64,000 bases of DNA from the NCBI RefSeq assembly GCF_019012925.1, contig NZ_JAGIRL010000021.1, forward strand, positions 1 to 64,000, in the 5' to 3' direction. Positions 15,046-30,000 of this stretch are shown here, piece after piece (positions within the stretch are counted from its first letter, which is position 1; each line of letters opens with the position of its first letter). The DNA is from Fusobacterium sp. (GTDB lineage: Bacteria > Fusobacteriota > Fusobacteriia > Fusobacteriales > Fusobacteriaceae). The notes beneath the pieces were generated by a model. It saw only the letters and a program-made list of their open reading frames with translations, was not told the origin of the DNA and did no database searches. Both the position numbers and the translations under genes were made by a program.

Positions 15046-18000
15046 ATCAAACAATCTATCTAAAACAACATCTACAAAGGCTCTAGCTATATTTGAAATT
15101 CTCTTATCTTTCTTATTTGCTACATGAGCAATATTTTCATATACATTTGGTGTAACTCCTGTTCCAACTCTTAATATATATGTGATTTTCAAATTCTCTT
15201 TACCTTTTAATTTAGGAATAATAAACTCCATATGTTTTCCAGAAAATTCTGGTTCAACTTTCTGTTTTACATATTTTCCTGCTTCATTTTTTCTGTAGAT
15301 TCTTGCTGTTCCTTTTACATATCTAAATCCAGGTGGTAACTTATCCCATACATGGATCTCTGTCAATCCTCCACCAGAATCTTTAGTATTTGTAATATCT
15401 AGTTCATAAGCTACTAGATCTCCAACACTAACTTGCTCTTTATTAGCTTGTTTTGAAATTTTGATTACTTCATCTTTTTCAATTGCTACTAAATGTGGTG
15501 GTTCTGGATCTTTAGCATTTATTATATTGTTCTCATCATAATTATATTTCTTACTTTGAAGAACTCTCAATGCTTTAGTTTCTGATCCTGAAATATGTCT
15601 TGATTCTATGAATTGTCCTGCATTGTGTACTGGCACTGCATCTTCCTCTATATCTACACCAGGAACTTTATTTTCAATTGCCTTTTCTATTGCATCTTCT
15701 ACATCTTGAGGTAATTCATCATAGACTTTTACTCTAAATATAGCCTCTGTTACTCCAGTTCCTTTTTTATCTTTTAACATAGGTGGAAGAATAAGTTTAC
15801 CTTTAATTCCCACTGATTTTGTATCAACATCACTATTTTTAAATAACTTTTGAGTTTCCACAAAAGCACTTATAGTATTTTTACTATCTTCCACTTTTTG
15901 TTCTTCGTGGTATATAATTCTAGGTTTTTCATTCTCTTGTAAGTTCATATCAGTGTAATGAGGAATATTTCCTAAAATTTCAACAACTTCATTCTTCTGT
16001 TTAGCCAAATGGTTCAGTCCTTGAATTTCCACTTCTTTATTAAATGGATTTACAAAAGTAAATTTATACTCAATAGTTTGTCCTGTTTCTACAATTTTCT
16101 TAGGATTATTTTCAACTTCTTTTCCTGACATAGTTTCTAGAACTCTTGAGGATAGCTCTATTTGAATTCTATAATCAATTGGAATTTCTGCAAAAGCACT
16201 ATTAGTTTTATTTGTTTTAGTATCTTTCGCTTCTACTTTATTTACTAGATAATCTCTAGCTTCCAATCCATTTGTTAATGGAACTTTTAATTTTACTCTA
16301 AATTTAACTTCTACATTTCCATTTGCTTTTATTTTTATATCTCCAGAAATATCTTTACTATCTTTGTTATATTTTAAAGTATTTGAAATTGCTCCACTAA
16401 CCTCTATTGATTTATCAATAAAATCAACAGTATCAAATAGTTCTATGTTCTTTTCTTTTTTGTCCTTATCTTTAACTTTTTCAGTTAGATAATCTTTAAA
16501 GTTTACTACCTTCTCTTTAATAGATGGGTTGAATAACTTAATTGTATATTCTAGTTCTTCATAAGGTTGTAGCACATGATTTTCTGGATTTGTCCACTTA
16601 GAATTTTCATCTTCTTCTTTTGGTCTTACATCTAGAGCCTCTTTTTCAACTCTAATTGTTACATCAAATCCAAGTCCCTCATCAATAATTTCTTCTGGAA
16701 CGAATAATCCATTTTTAATAAATGCAGTGTTATAGAATTTCTTATCTTCATTTATTCCTGTATTTTCAAATGTACTATTAGCTTTGAAAGTTATATTTAA
16801 TACAGCTCTTTCTTTTCCTTCCAATGCAGTTGGTAATGAATATTTTAATTCTCCATTACTATTAATTACTGATTCAGGTATAATTCCTATCTCTTTATAT
16901 GAAGTTTCAGATTTTTCTTTAAAGATTTTTAAAGTCATGCTCTCAACTTTTGCAAATTTTAACATATAACTTAGATCATCTTCTATTTTAATATCACTTA
17001 CATTCTGAGCTGAATAGTTTTCAATCTCTATATCATACCAGAATTTTTCTGTAGGATATATAAATCTATCTCCACTTTCATCTAAAGATGTCTTTTTAGA
17101 TTTTAATAGTGATTCAAGATGTGGTCCTTGAGTGTATGCTCCTTCATCATATTTTTTATCTGAATTAGGTTTTACTAATGCTGTATTTTCTAAATAATGA
17201 GGATATTTTATATCCTTAATCTCAGATTCATTTTTAACTTTTACATCAAAAGTAACTGTTACATACTCTTTAGGCTCTATTCTCTCAATAATTGCATAGA
17301 TTCTATTCTTAGCATCTGGTTTTACATCTTCTGGTTTAATTTCTTCTCTTGAAATTTCATTTAATGGTTTATAAATAGTAACATCTTTTCCTTCACTATT
17401 AACTACCTTGAAACTTCCCTCTATAAAATCAGCTACCTTATAAACTTCTTTCCATCTCTCTGTATCTTCTACAAACAATGGACTCCATGCAACACTATCT
17501 CCACTATTGTAAATTCTAATAAAGTATCTTACTCTATCTCCCGGTAAAACTACTACACTTCTATTTTCACCATTTGAATCTACCTCATTATGATCATCAA
17601 AAGCAAAGTAATTTTCTAGTGGTTTAGAGTAATCTATATTTCCATTTTCATCTGGTCTATATGCTTCATAGTCCTTACTTGCCTCTATTTTTACATTACT
17701 TGGAACTAAAATTGGTGGTTCTGGGTCATGTATCTCTTGACTTACACCACTTTCTGTTATAGTTACACTATTTGGAAGTTCTGTATTTTGTTCTACTTTT
17801 ACAGGATTGTTTATTACAATATCAAATTCAATCTCTAAATATTTTTTATCAAATTTAGCTACTTCTGCTTTGATTTTTGTGTCTGTAACTGTAAATACAA
17901 TATTCTTTTCAGCAGTTACATTTTCTAATCCTTCTACAACTCTTATACTTCCCTTATCAAGTTTAGCTACATTTTTTCCATTTGGAGAAAGTGTATTAGT

Positions 18001-21000
18001 TAAATCATCTTCAACTACAACATCACTTATTATACCTTGTGTTGCATTTGTAAATTTAAGTGTGTATGTTACTCTTTCACCAGCAATAACCTCTCTATCT
18101 CCACCTTGCTCTTTAGATACTTTTATTCCAGTTACATTTTTCATATGAACCTTGTATTCTTCAACTTCTCCACTTCTTGCATAACCAGTGGCATTCATAA
18201 TCTCATCTTTATCAGCTGAATATCTAACTCTTAAATATCTAAAGTCTAATGGTTCATCTTTTCTTAACAAGATAATACCTGATAGAGCTTTTTCTAAATC
18301 ATTAGGATCAATAGTTAACTCTTGTTCTTGTTGTGTAACCTTGTGTACATCACCTATTCTTACCCAATCAAAGTTATCTTTTCCTCTATTATTTCCTGTT
18401 AACCAGAAACTAATATATCCTTCTTGAGAAGTTTTAACTTTTATTTTGTTTTCTTGTCCTCTTGTTATTTGAACAATTTTTTCCTTTGCATTACCTTCAT
18501 CAACTTTTGGTTCTTCCCCATTTACAAGGATAATTCCATCAGTATCATCATCAGGTTTTATCTCATTTTCAATAGAGATCTTATCACCTAGTTTATAAAG
18601 TTTTGAAACTATCTTAGTTTTTGGATCTATTATTCCTGCTCTAAAATGAATTACTGTATCTTTTGAATCTTTGTTAGAGTAATCTCTTTCCATCAATCCG
18701 TGTGATACCCTTCTTCCTTTTACTTGATTTTCATCATCAAAGTCTGGAATATATTGTCCTGCTATTAATCTATCTTTTACTTTAAATTCCTCTTTTTCAT
18801 AAAGTTTATAGTCATTTCTATTAACTTTATTTTCTCTATTACTACTTTCGGTAATTTTCATTCTAAATTTAAAGCTCATAGCACTATTTTCTTTTAAGTT
18901 TTCAAAGTATACTTTGTATCTTGTAATATCTCCATATCTTCTTTCCATTTCAATACTACTGATATTTCCAGTATCTTTTGTTAACATTTCAAAGTAATTA
19001 TTTCCATACTCTTCAATTTTATCAAATAAAACTTCTCCTAATCTTGTTTCAAAATAGATGTATTTACTTTGAACAGCATTTGTTTTATTAATAATAGTTA
19101 CTGTATGCTCTACTGTTTCTCCTGGAACAATATTTCTATCATGTTCTCCAACCAATTTATTTTCAGATGTCATAAATCCTAAATCAACTGGATAGTAATC
19201 TTCATCTTTTTCCATTCCAAACACAGCATCTAGTCCCTGTCTTATTACAACTTTATGCTCTTCAATCTCTCCTGTTACAGCCATTTTTTCCTCAAGTTCA
19301 TTTTTATCAGCAGAAATTCTAATAATAAATGCTTTTTCAAGTTCATTCTTATTTGCTTCCACTAAATATTCTGGAAGAATAAACTCTACATCACTATCAC
19401 CATTTAAAACTAATTTAGTTGGTGTTGTTATTTGAGTATCCTTATCTCTAAATTCTAGTCTATCACTGTTATCTATTGAAGTATCTTTTATTTCTGTAAC
19501 CCAAGCTGAAATAAATCCATTTCCTTTAGCTTTAATTTTTATTTTATTATTTAAGCCATCATATAGAATATTATTTCCTAAATTATCCTTATCAAAAATT
19601 ATACCATCATTATCATCTGAATTTTGTGGTTTATTTTCCTCTTTAACTTTTTCTCCTAAGAATAATCCATTATCACCTGTTGTTAAATAATGTCTTGTAG
19701 CTTCATCATCTTTACCAACTTCAACAAGATTTCCAGCATAGTCTCTATTCATTAAAGTTAAGCTTACTCTGTTGTCCTCATTATAAGGTTTAAATTCAGG
19801 AATATGATTATCATAAATTAATCTATCTTTTAAATGGAATTTATAATCAGAAGTTTCGTTTCCTTTTTTCACTCCTTCTTTTAAATTCTCCTCTGTAACC
19901 TTGAATCTTAAAGTTAATGTTCTATATGAAGAACTTGGAATGTGTGGAACAAGAATTGTATATTTATATCCATCAACAGGTAAAATTATTCTTTCACTGT
20001 GATGTCCATATACTTCTGACTTACCTTGAACCTCTCCTTTTCCTACTTCCTCTTTTACTAACTCTACAAATTCTCCAGCTATGTTACTATTATAGACTAA
20101 CCATAAATCTTTCTGAACACTATTTGTTTTATTTAAAATAGTAATCTTATGCTCTATTATCTCTTTTGGAGAGATGTTTCCATCTTTATCTCCATAAGTA
20201 GCCTCACTAGACATTCCTTCACCATTTATATAATTATAAGTTATTCCTAAATCTTCTGGCTTATAATCTTTTTCAGTTTCAATTTCACTACCAAATTTAA
20301 CTGTTACACCAGAAATAATTTTTACTTTGTAGTCTTCCACTTCCCCAGCAGTTGCCATTCCAGTAGGATTTTCTACCTCTTTGTCACTAATAGGGCTGTA
20401 TCTTACTCTTATAATTCTATCTTCTGGTATAGCTTTATCCTCTAATTCCTCTCCTAAATCAAATGAAATATGTACACCATTCGGATATTTTTCTATACTG
20501 TTACTTTCTATTTTTAAAGTGTTTCCTTTTTCAGCAAAAGTTTTTATATCTTCTTCTGGAGTTAATCTAATATTTAATTTTTTAGAATTTTTCCAATCTT
20601 TTGTATCTTTATCACTTAACCAAACAGAAATATATCCAGAGTGTGTAGGTTTTACTACTATCTCATTTGTTAAGTTGTTATAAAGGATATTTGTTTTATT
20701 TCCTTGTTCATCAACATTAGTACTGAACTCTACACCATCATTATCATCTGAACTATTTGGTCCATCTTCTGATGTTATTACATTTCCTAGTATCGCTGGA
20801 TGTGTCCATAATGCAGTTGTCATTCCTGATGTAATATAGTGTCTTGCATCTGTTGTTACTTCATAACTTCCTACAAAATTATTTCCATAATCTTGTTCCA
20901 TTACTTGAAGATTTTTTCTATTTTTATATTCTTCCGTATCTGGTTCTATACCATTAAATACTATTCTATCTTCTATTACGGATTTTTGAACTTCTCCTAG

Positions 21001-24000
21001 TTTTCTAAAAGATTCTCCATCTATTCTTAGTTTTATTTTTAATGTAATATCTTTTTTCGGAGCTATCTCTTTTATTTTTACTCTGTATGAATATTTATTT
21101 GTTTCATCTAAAGTTAGTAAGCTAATTTTTCCATTTTCAATGCTTTCTATACTTCCATTTTCTTCTGGAGTTACAACTTCGTAAACTACCTTATCATCAT
21201 TTAATAATAAATTCAATAAGTTACTATTTAGATAGAATTCTTTATCTCTTTGCTCTGTATTAGTTAGGTTTCTAACTGTTATTGTATGTTCTACAATTTC
21301 ATTTGGTGCAAAGTATCCATCTCTATCTCCTAAAGATTTTTCTTTATGTTCTTCACAAGGTATTCCTAAATCTTCTAGTCTATACTCTGTTGTATCTTCA
21401 AATGTTCCAAATTTAATATCCATTCCATCTTTAATAACTACTTTATAATCTTCTACTTCTCCAGTTTTTGCCATTCCAGTAGATTTTAATATATCTTTTT
21501 CATCTAAAGCAAATCTGACTCTTAATACTCTTTCTTCCTCTTTTAATTCAGGATTTAATTCTAATTTTGGTAAAATAAATTTAACTCTATTTTTTCCTAA
21601 TTTTATCTTATATCCTTTTACTTTATCTTTTGCTGGTTCTTCACCATCAACAAGAATTGGAAGATTTATAGAACCTTTCCAGTCTTTTGCTTCTTTATTA
21701 CTTAACCAAAGAGTTATATATCCACCGATTTCACTGTTAGTAGAAATATTTAAAGCATTTTCTAAATCATTAAATAATATATTTCTATTATCATTTGATT
21801 TAGTTATTTCTACCTTATCAAATTCTACACCATCATTATCATCTGATATTTGTGGTTTATCTTCTTTTGATATTTTTTCTCCTAAGTATGCAGGTTTGCT
21901 TCCATTTTCTTTTGAAATTATATAATGTCTTGCTACTTCTTCAGAATCTACTTCTATAAATCCTTTTCCAGCTTCTCCATAATCACTTTCCATTTTAACT
22001 AAACTTACTTGATTATTAATATCAAATTCAGTATATTCTGGTAAGCTTTCCTCATCTATTGTAACTACTCTATCTTTTATATAGAATTTATAATCTTTAT
22101 CAAGATTTTCTTTAGTTACTTTGAAACGAGCTTTTATAGTTCTATATCCTACTTCATCTTTTGTTGTAGCTTTAATATCTTTTACTCTTATTATATAATT
22201 TATTAAATTATCTGGTTGCTTATTAACTGGTATTAATTCTGCATATTTTTTATCTTCATCTACAAATCCAATGAATTCTCCACAAATATTAGTATTAAAT
22301 ACTATATCTTGATATTCTTGATGATGATTTGATTTATTATAGACAGTTATTGTATGCTCTATTATTTCATCTAGTGCATAATATCCATCTTTTGCTCCTA
22401 AAGTTACATCTTTATTTTCAGCCTTGTAAGTTACACCTAAGTCAACTGGTTTATATCCTTTTTCTTCTTTATCTTTACCGAATTTAACCTCTGTACCTTT
22501 TTCAACTAAGACTTTGTAATCCTCTACTTCTCCTGTACTTGCCATTCCAACAGGGTCTTTTATTTCATTTTGATTTACAGCATATCTTATTCTCAGTATT
22601 CTCTCTTCTGATGTACCTATATTTTTCAATACATCTTTTAAATCAAAAGCAATATCAGTAGTTCCTGCTTCTATTTCTATTGGATTGTTTTTATTTACAA
22701 CTTCTGAAATAGCATTTACATCTGTTCTTAATTGTATTGGTATTGAATCTTCCCACTTGTCATTAGTTGTATTTCCCTTACTTAACCAAGCATTGATATA
22801 TCCTTTATGAGTTACTGATACAGTTATCTTATTTGTTAAGTTGTCATAGATAATATTTACATTTTTATCTCCTACAACTTTTTTATCAAAAATAACTCCA
22901 TCATTATCATCTGAATTAACTGGTCCATCTTCTGATGTTATTACACTTCCTAGTATTGCTGGGTGTGTCCAAGTTGCTCTTGTTATTCCTGATGTAATAT
23001 AGTGTCTTGCATCTGTTGTTGCATCATAACTTCCTACAAAATTATCTCCATAATCTTGTTTCATTAGTTCAACACTTACTCTATGATTTAAGTTTTCTTC
23101 TTTAGCAGTTTCTTTTGGAAGTTCAATATTTGGTTCTACTTTATCATATACCAATTTATCTTGAATATATGACTTACCATCTTTAAAATCTTCTCCAGTT
23201 ACTCTAAATTTAACCTTAAATGTAAAGTCTGATTTAGGGTTTACAGTTTTTAATTTTATTAAATACTGATTTGCTTCAATAATTTTACTATCCATTATAG
23301 GAGTTATTGATTCAATTTCTCCAGTGCCAGTAGTAATAATCTCAAAGTCCTTACCATTATATCCATCTTTAACCAATGTATTTAGATTACTCTTGAAAAT
23401 AATCTCTTTATTCTTTTGAACCTCATTTACAAAGTTTTTAACTGTTATTGTATGTTCTATTATCTCATTTGGTGCAAAGTATCCATCTCTATCTCCTAAA
23501 GATTTATCACTATGTTCTTCACAAGGTACTCCTAAATCTAAAGGTGTATATTTAGCATTTTCAACCTTTCCATCACCAAACATAACATCCATTCCAGTTT
23601 GAATTATAACTTTGTAATCTTCTACCTCACCAGTTAAAGCTGTTTGTTCTGGTTTTTCTAAATCTTTTTTATGAACTGCATATTTTACTCTTAGTACTCT
23701 TTCTTCGCCATTTGTAGCTGATAATTTTGGCACTATAAAGCTAATATGATTGTCTTGATTTGCTTTTACTTCATACATATTAGTTTCCACTGTTTCAGTT
23801 TGAGAATTTTCATCTTTTGGTTTATTAAGTGGAATACTATATTTTTTATCTGCTCCTAAACCATCACTTAACCATAATGCAATATAACCGTCATGAGTTG
23901 CCTCTACTTTAATACTATTTCTCATATCAGAGTAAATTATATTTCCTGTTTCAGCTAGATTTTTTACATCTGGTTTAACTTCACCAAAAGTAACACCATC

Positions 24001-27000
24001 ATTATCATTTGATACTTGTGGTCCATTTTCTTCTGTAACTTTTGTTCCTAAATAAGCTGGGTTTACATTTCCATAAGTAATATAATGTTTATCCTTTGTT
24101 GAATCATAATTACCTACAAAATTTTCTCCATAATCTCTTAACATAGGAACATCTTTTTGTGCTAACTGAATATTTGTTACTTTATCATAAGCGTTTTGAA
24201 TGAAATGCCAAGCTTTATCTTTTGTATTTCCATCTGTAACCTCAGTCATATTTTCAGAAGTAATTTTTACAAGATAAGTTAATCTTAAAGTTTCTCTTCC
24301 TTGAATTTCTTTAATTTTTATAGTGTATTCACTATAATTATCAGAATTAGCAAGTGGCATTATACCATTATCTACTTTAATTATTTGATCTATTTGACCT
24401 GTCTTATCTTTTTCCTCTTTTACAGATTCTTTTGAACTATCATTATCTGATAAATCAATGTTTCTTGTAATACTTACAAGTTTTACTTTATCATCAGTAA
24501 TTACTCCATTATTTATTCTTAATTTAAGTTCTTGGTTTTCTTGAGTTAATTTAGATAGGTTTGTAAATGTTACTGTTTGTAACACATATTCACCAAGTCC
24601 AATATTTTCATCATTAGTTCCTACCATATTAGTTTTTAAAGATTTATAATTTTCTTTATTTAAACCAATTTCATTTGCTGTCATTAACTTATCAAGTGAA
24701 TTTTCATCAACAGGAACTCCTAAATCTATTGTCTTTTCAAAATTAACTTCAAATCCTGGAATTAATTTTACCTTATAATCTTCAACCTCTCCGATCTTAT
24801 TATATCCCTCTGCTCCATCATCATTTTTTAATAATGAATATCTTGCTCTTAATATAAATGTTGGATTTTGACTATATGAGTAACTTCTATTTCCAATATT
24901 ATTTGTTCCAAGTTTATTATCAATTAAAACTGATAATTGATTTTCTCCATTTAATGAAGTTTCTTTTTTATTTACTTCAAATAAAGATTTTTCTAATTGA
25001 GAATTTTTTCCATTCTCTAATTTATCCCAAGATTTTTTATTAACATTAATATCTGATAACCATAATCTTATATATCCATCTTGTGATGGTAAAACAGGAA
25101 TTAGGTTTTTGAAATTATTATAAAGAACTATTGTTTTTTCTTTTTCTATTTCATTTAAAATAGATTGTTCTCTAAATTCATTATCTCCACCTACTGTAAC
25201 ACCACTATATTTTGGAAGAAGTAATCCATTATCTACTGAAAACTCTTCTCTTGAATTATCTTCTGTTGATACAGTTTTTCCTAATTTTATTAAATGTTCC
25301 ACCATGTTATCTTGGTTTAGTTTTTCCAACATTAATTTTTTATTAACAACTTGAACATTTGGTTTATTAACTTCTGTATCAATTATTGATGCAACATAGT
25401 TTCTAGCATCATCACCAAAATGTTTACTTCCAAAATCTTTCTCAAGTTTTCTTGTAATAGTATGGGCATTATTTTGTTGACCATTTTCTTGTCCGCCACC
25501 AGCATTATTATTAACTGATAGTTCTCCTTTTACAAAAATTTCTTGAGAAGTTTTTTCTGTTTTAGCTTCTTCTAATACTCTAGCTCTTATTTTTAAATAT
25601 AGTGAAGTATTTGCTGGAATATATTTTAATGTTATTTTATATTTATTATTTCCAGATGAATTTAGACTATCTTTTTCTATTTTAGAAATATAATCTTTTA
25701 TATTTGTTTCTTTTATAATTTTAAGAGTTGTTAATTTATCATCATCTATAAATAATTGAGTATTATCTAAAATCCATTCAGCATTAGTAATTTCAGCATC
25801 AATTACCATCTCTGCCCCTTGGTTAATTTCAGTCATATTATAAATTCTAATTAACTCTATAAATTCTTCTTCTGGAATTAAATGTCCATCATGGTATCCA
25901 GCTCTATTTCCTTTACCAAAGTTGCTATGTCCATCACTCAAGCTATCAGTATTAATTCCACCTCTATCAACTACAATTCCTAAATCTTGAATAAATTTAT
26001 CTTCTGTTGATTTTTCTAAAATAGCTTCCTCTATCTTATCATCAATATCTTTAAAATGTTCACCATTTATAGAATCAACAAATCTTACATTTATTCCTGT
26101 TTGAAGATTAACAATATATTCTTCAACTTCTCCAGTTCTTCCAATTATATTATTATCTTCTAAATCTTCTTTATCAAGAGCATATCTTACTCTTAATAAT
26201 TGTTTAGTATTTGGTTGATTCGGTGTTTGAATATAGATTTCATTAGGTTGTCCACCTTTTACTTCTATTGTTTGTAAAATTTCTGTACTATTTGTATCTC
26301 CATCTTTTCTAAGAACATCTATTGCAGAACTCCAATTTTTATTTATATTTGTTCCATCTTCATTAGTCATTTGAATTCTTATAAGTCCATCATGTGTAGG
26401 GTAAACAGTTATCTTATTTCTATAATTATTATATAGAGATTTTTCTGTACTATCTTTTATACTTGGTAATTCCACACCATCGTTTCCACTATCTTGACTT
26501 GGTTGATTTTCTGGTGTTACATTTTCAACTATATTTTCTTTTCTTAGTTGTACAAAATTACCATTTAATTCCCCTACTTTTGCTAAATAATGTCTTGGAG
26601 ATTCTGTTGCATTACTTGGATTTCCATTATTATTTCCATAATCTCTTAACATCTCTTTTACAAATATTCTACTTGATCCTAAATCACTCTTACTTGGATC
26701 TTCAAGATCAACAAATATCTTATTCATAGTTTTCCAGTCAGAACCATTAGTTTTAATTATATCTTCATTTGTAATTTTTTCTACAAACTCAATTATAATT
26801 TCCTCTTTTGATTCTACCTTACCAATAGTTATTTGATATTGATTCATATTTCTATATTCATTAGAGTCAACACTTGGAAGACTTTCATAAGCTACCTTAT
26901 CAATAGAAATCTTTTTATCTTCTATTGATTTTTTAGATACTACTTTAATTATAGAATTATCTGAATTTGTTGGATTTATTTCATCTTCTCCTGTAAGTTT

Positions 27001-30000
27001 AACTATTTTTCCTAAACTTGAAGTAAAGATAAAGGTTTTATTTTCTTGAGGATAATCTGTATAGTTTTGAATTTTTATTCTATGTTTTACATATTCCCCA
27101 TATCCAATATATTCATCATTAAATCCACCTTGAGATTTTACATCTGTTCCTGTTAAAGTCCAATCTTCTTTTTTCCAGTTATTTTCATAGAATCCTAAAT
27201 CTTTTGGTTTATAAATTGATTCATTTTCATTGTCAAACTGAACATTAAATCCTCTTACAACCTTAAGTTTATAGTCTTCTACCTCTCCAGATTTTGCTGG
27301 ACCATATGGATTTATAATATCTTCTGGATTTAAAGCATATCTAATTCTTAAATATTTAAATCCATCATTAATATTTCCACTAGCCTTTTCAAAGTATCCT
27401 TCAAGATTTGGAATATGTAGTAATAAATCTGCTTTTCCATTTTCTTTTATAACTACTGGTTTTTTACCTGATTGATCTGTTTCTTCAGTATTATTTACAT
27501 TATGAGGGTCATAAACTAATCTATCAATCAGTTTAATACTATAATCTGTATCATAATCGTTTGCACCATTAGTTGTTGGATTATTAGATAGCCATACTGA
27601 AATATATCCTTTTTGAGTTACTTCTAAAGGAATTCTATTAATCATATTATTATAAATAATATTTTTCTTAGTAGTTTCTTCTTTTGCAAATGTTAATCCA
27701 TCATCTTCAGTAACTTCATTTTCTATTTGTTCTTCTGTATCAAGAAGTTTTCCTAATTTTATTAAATTATATTTATTTTCTTCTTGAACTTTAGGAGATA
27801 CTATGTTCATAGCATCTATATTTGTTGAAACAATATAATGTCTAGCTTCTGTATGAATATTTTTATTATAATTTCTTAACATACTACTTCCATAATCTCT
27901 TAACATCTCTTTATTAGAAGTTGCATAGATTTTATATTTTTCAGCATTATCTTGTCCAACTTTATCTTCTGCTCTTATTCCATAATAAACTTCATTAGAT
28001 AAATACCAATCTTTTTTAGCTATTAATATTGGGAATCCACTTGTCATATCAGTTGGAGAAATATTAGTTTCTTTTCCTTCTCCTAAAACTTTTTGTTTTA
28101 GTTTAATAATTAAAGTTTCATCTCCCATTAATTGCCCTAAAGTAACTTTATACTCTTTAGCTTTTTTCTTATCTACAAGATTTTCTTTTTCTCCTAAAGC
28201 TTCTATTGTCACTTTTCTAACTTGAGATTTATCATTTTTAGAAATCATATTCTTTTCATCTTTATCCCAAATTTCAAAATAGTCTAAATAAACTTCTCCA
28301 ATATCAGTAGTATAAGTAAACTCAACATTTCTTTGCTCTACATCAGTTCTATTTTTTATAATAATATTATGTAAAACATCTTCTGTTGGTGCTAAATATC
28401 CATCTTTTACTCCCACTCTTTTATTAAAGTCATTTACATTTTCTATTCCTAGATCAGTATACTTATCTAACTCAAGTTCAACAGTTGGTACAACAATTAC
28501 TTCATAATCTTCTACTTCTCCAGATCTTGCCACACTTTCCATAGTAGCAACATCTTCTTTATTTAAAGCATATCTAATTCTAAATCTCTTTGCCTGTCCT
28601 AGATATCCTTTTTTATCTTTTGGAGTTTTAAAGTATATTATTGCTTTTCCTTCTTTATCTGGTTCTACTGGCATTGGTTCATCATAAATTGGTGTATTTT
28701 CTTTTGGTTGTAAATTATCTTTTGTTATTGCCATTTTCAACTTATCTGCTTCTTTCCAAATATTACCATTATCTGATAACCATACTGTTATATATCCCTT
28801 ATGATTTAGATGAAGAGTTACTTTATTCCAAGCATCATCATAAATAAGGTTTTTATTTTGATAATTTCCTATTTCTTTTGGTGCTCCTATTTTATTAAAC
28901 TCAACTCCATCATCAGCCTCATTAGAGTTTAATCCTGTTCCAACCTTATCATTATTAGGTTGTTCCTCTGTTGTTACTGTTGTGTGATCTTTTGGAGTAT
29001 TATTAGTTTTATCAATTACTCCTGTTCCAAGATACATATCAGAAGTATAGTAATGTCTTACTGCTTCCTTAACATCTTTATTTTTTTCTTCAGATAAACT
29101 TACACCATAATCTCTTAACATTGGTAATGATTTTGGCTTTCTATCTACAGATTCATCTACTGAACCATCTACTTTATTGTTCTCTTCAAATATAATTTGA
29201 CTTATAGTATTAAAAGTTCCGTTTTGTTCTCCAGTAAATTCATCTGTTATATGTTGTCTTAAAGAGATTGTTAAAGTTTCATTTCCTAAGATTTTATCAA
29301 CTAAAATTTCATAGTATTTAGAACCATCATCTAGATATTTATTTGGTTCTCTTTTTATTAGTTTATCAGTTGAATCTACTATTCTTATTCTATGATTTTC
29401 TTCTGTTGGACCAGCTGGATTATCTACAACATCAGGTCTTGGTCTCCAAGAGCTTACTCTATTTAAAAAGGCTTTCTTTGTTTCAGGCTTATCTTTTATC
29501 TCAGATTCTATCCAAATATATGGCTCTTGTGAATTATCTTTTGTTGTTTCTAACCAACCATTATTGATTTTTAAAACAATCGGATTCTTATCTGTTTCTA
29601 CAAATCCGTTTTGTTCTACATCTGTTCTGTTTACTATTTCCACAACATTTTCAACTATTTCACCTAAAGATACATTTTTATCATTTACTCCAACTCTTAG
29701 TAATTTACGAGCTTTTTCATCTTCTTCATTTAATGAAATAGTTTCTGTATGAACTTTTTCTGTATTATCTAGTTTTTCATCTACAGTTATTCCAATATCT
29801 CTAAGTTCCTTTAGTTTTACATTTATTCCACTGACAAGTCTTACATTGTAGTCCTCTACCTCTCCAGTATAGGCAGTACCTTTTGGATACATTATTCCCT
29901 TTCCACTAGAAGTTCCTTGTCCATCTTTTATTTGTAAATCCTCTTGAGCTATTGAATATCTCGCTCTTACTATCCTATCTCTACCAACACCTTCTGTTAC

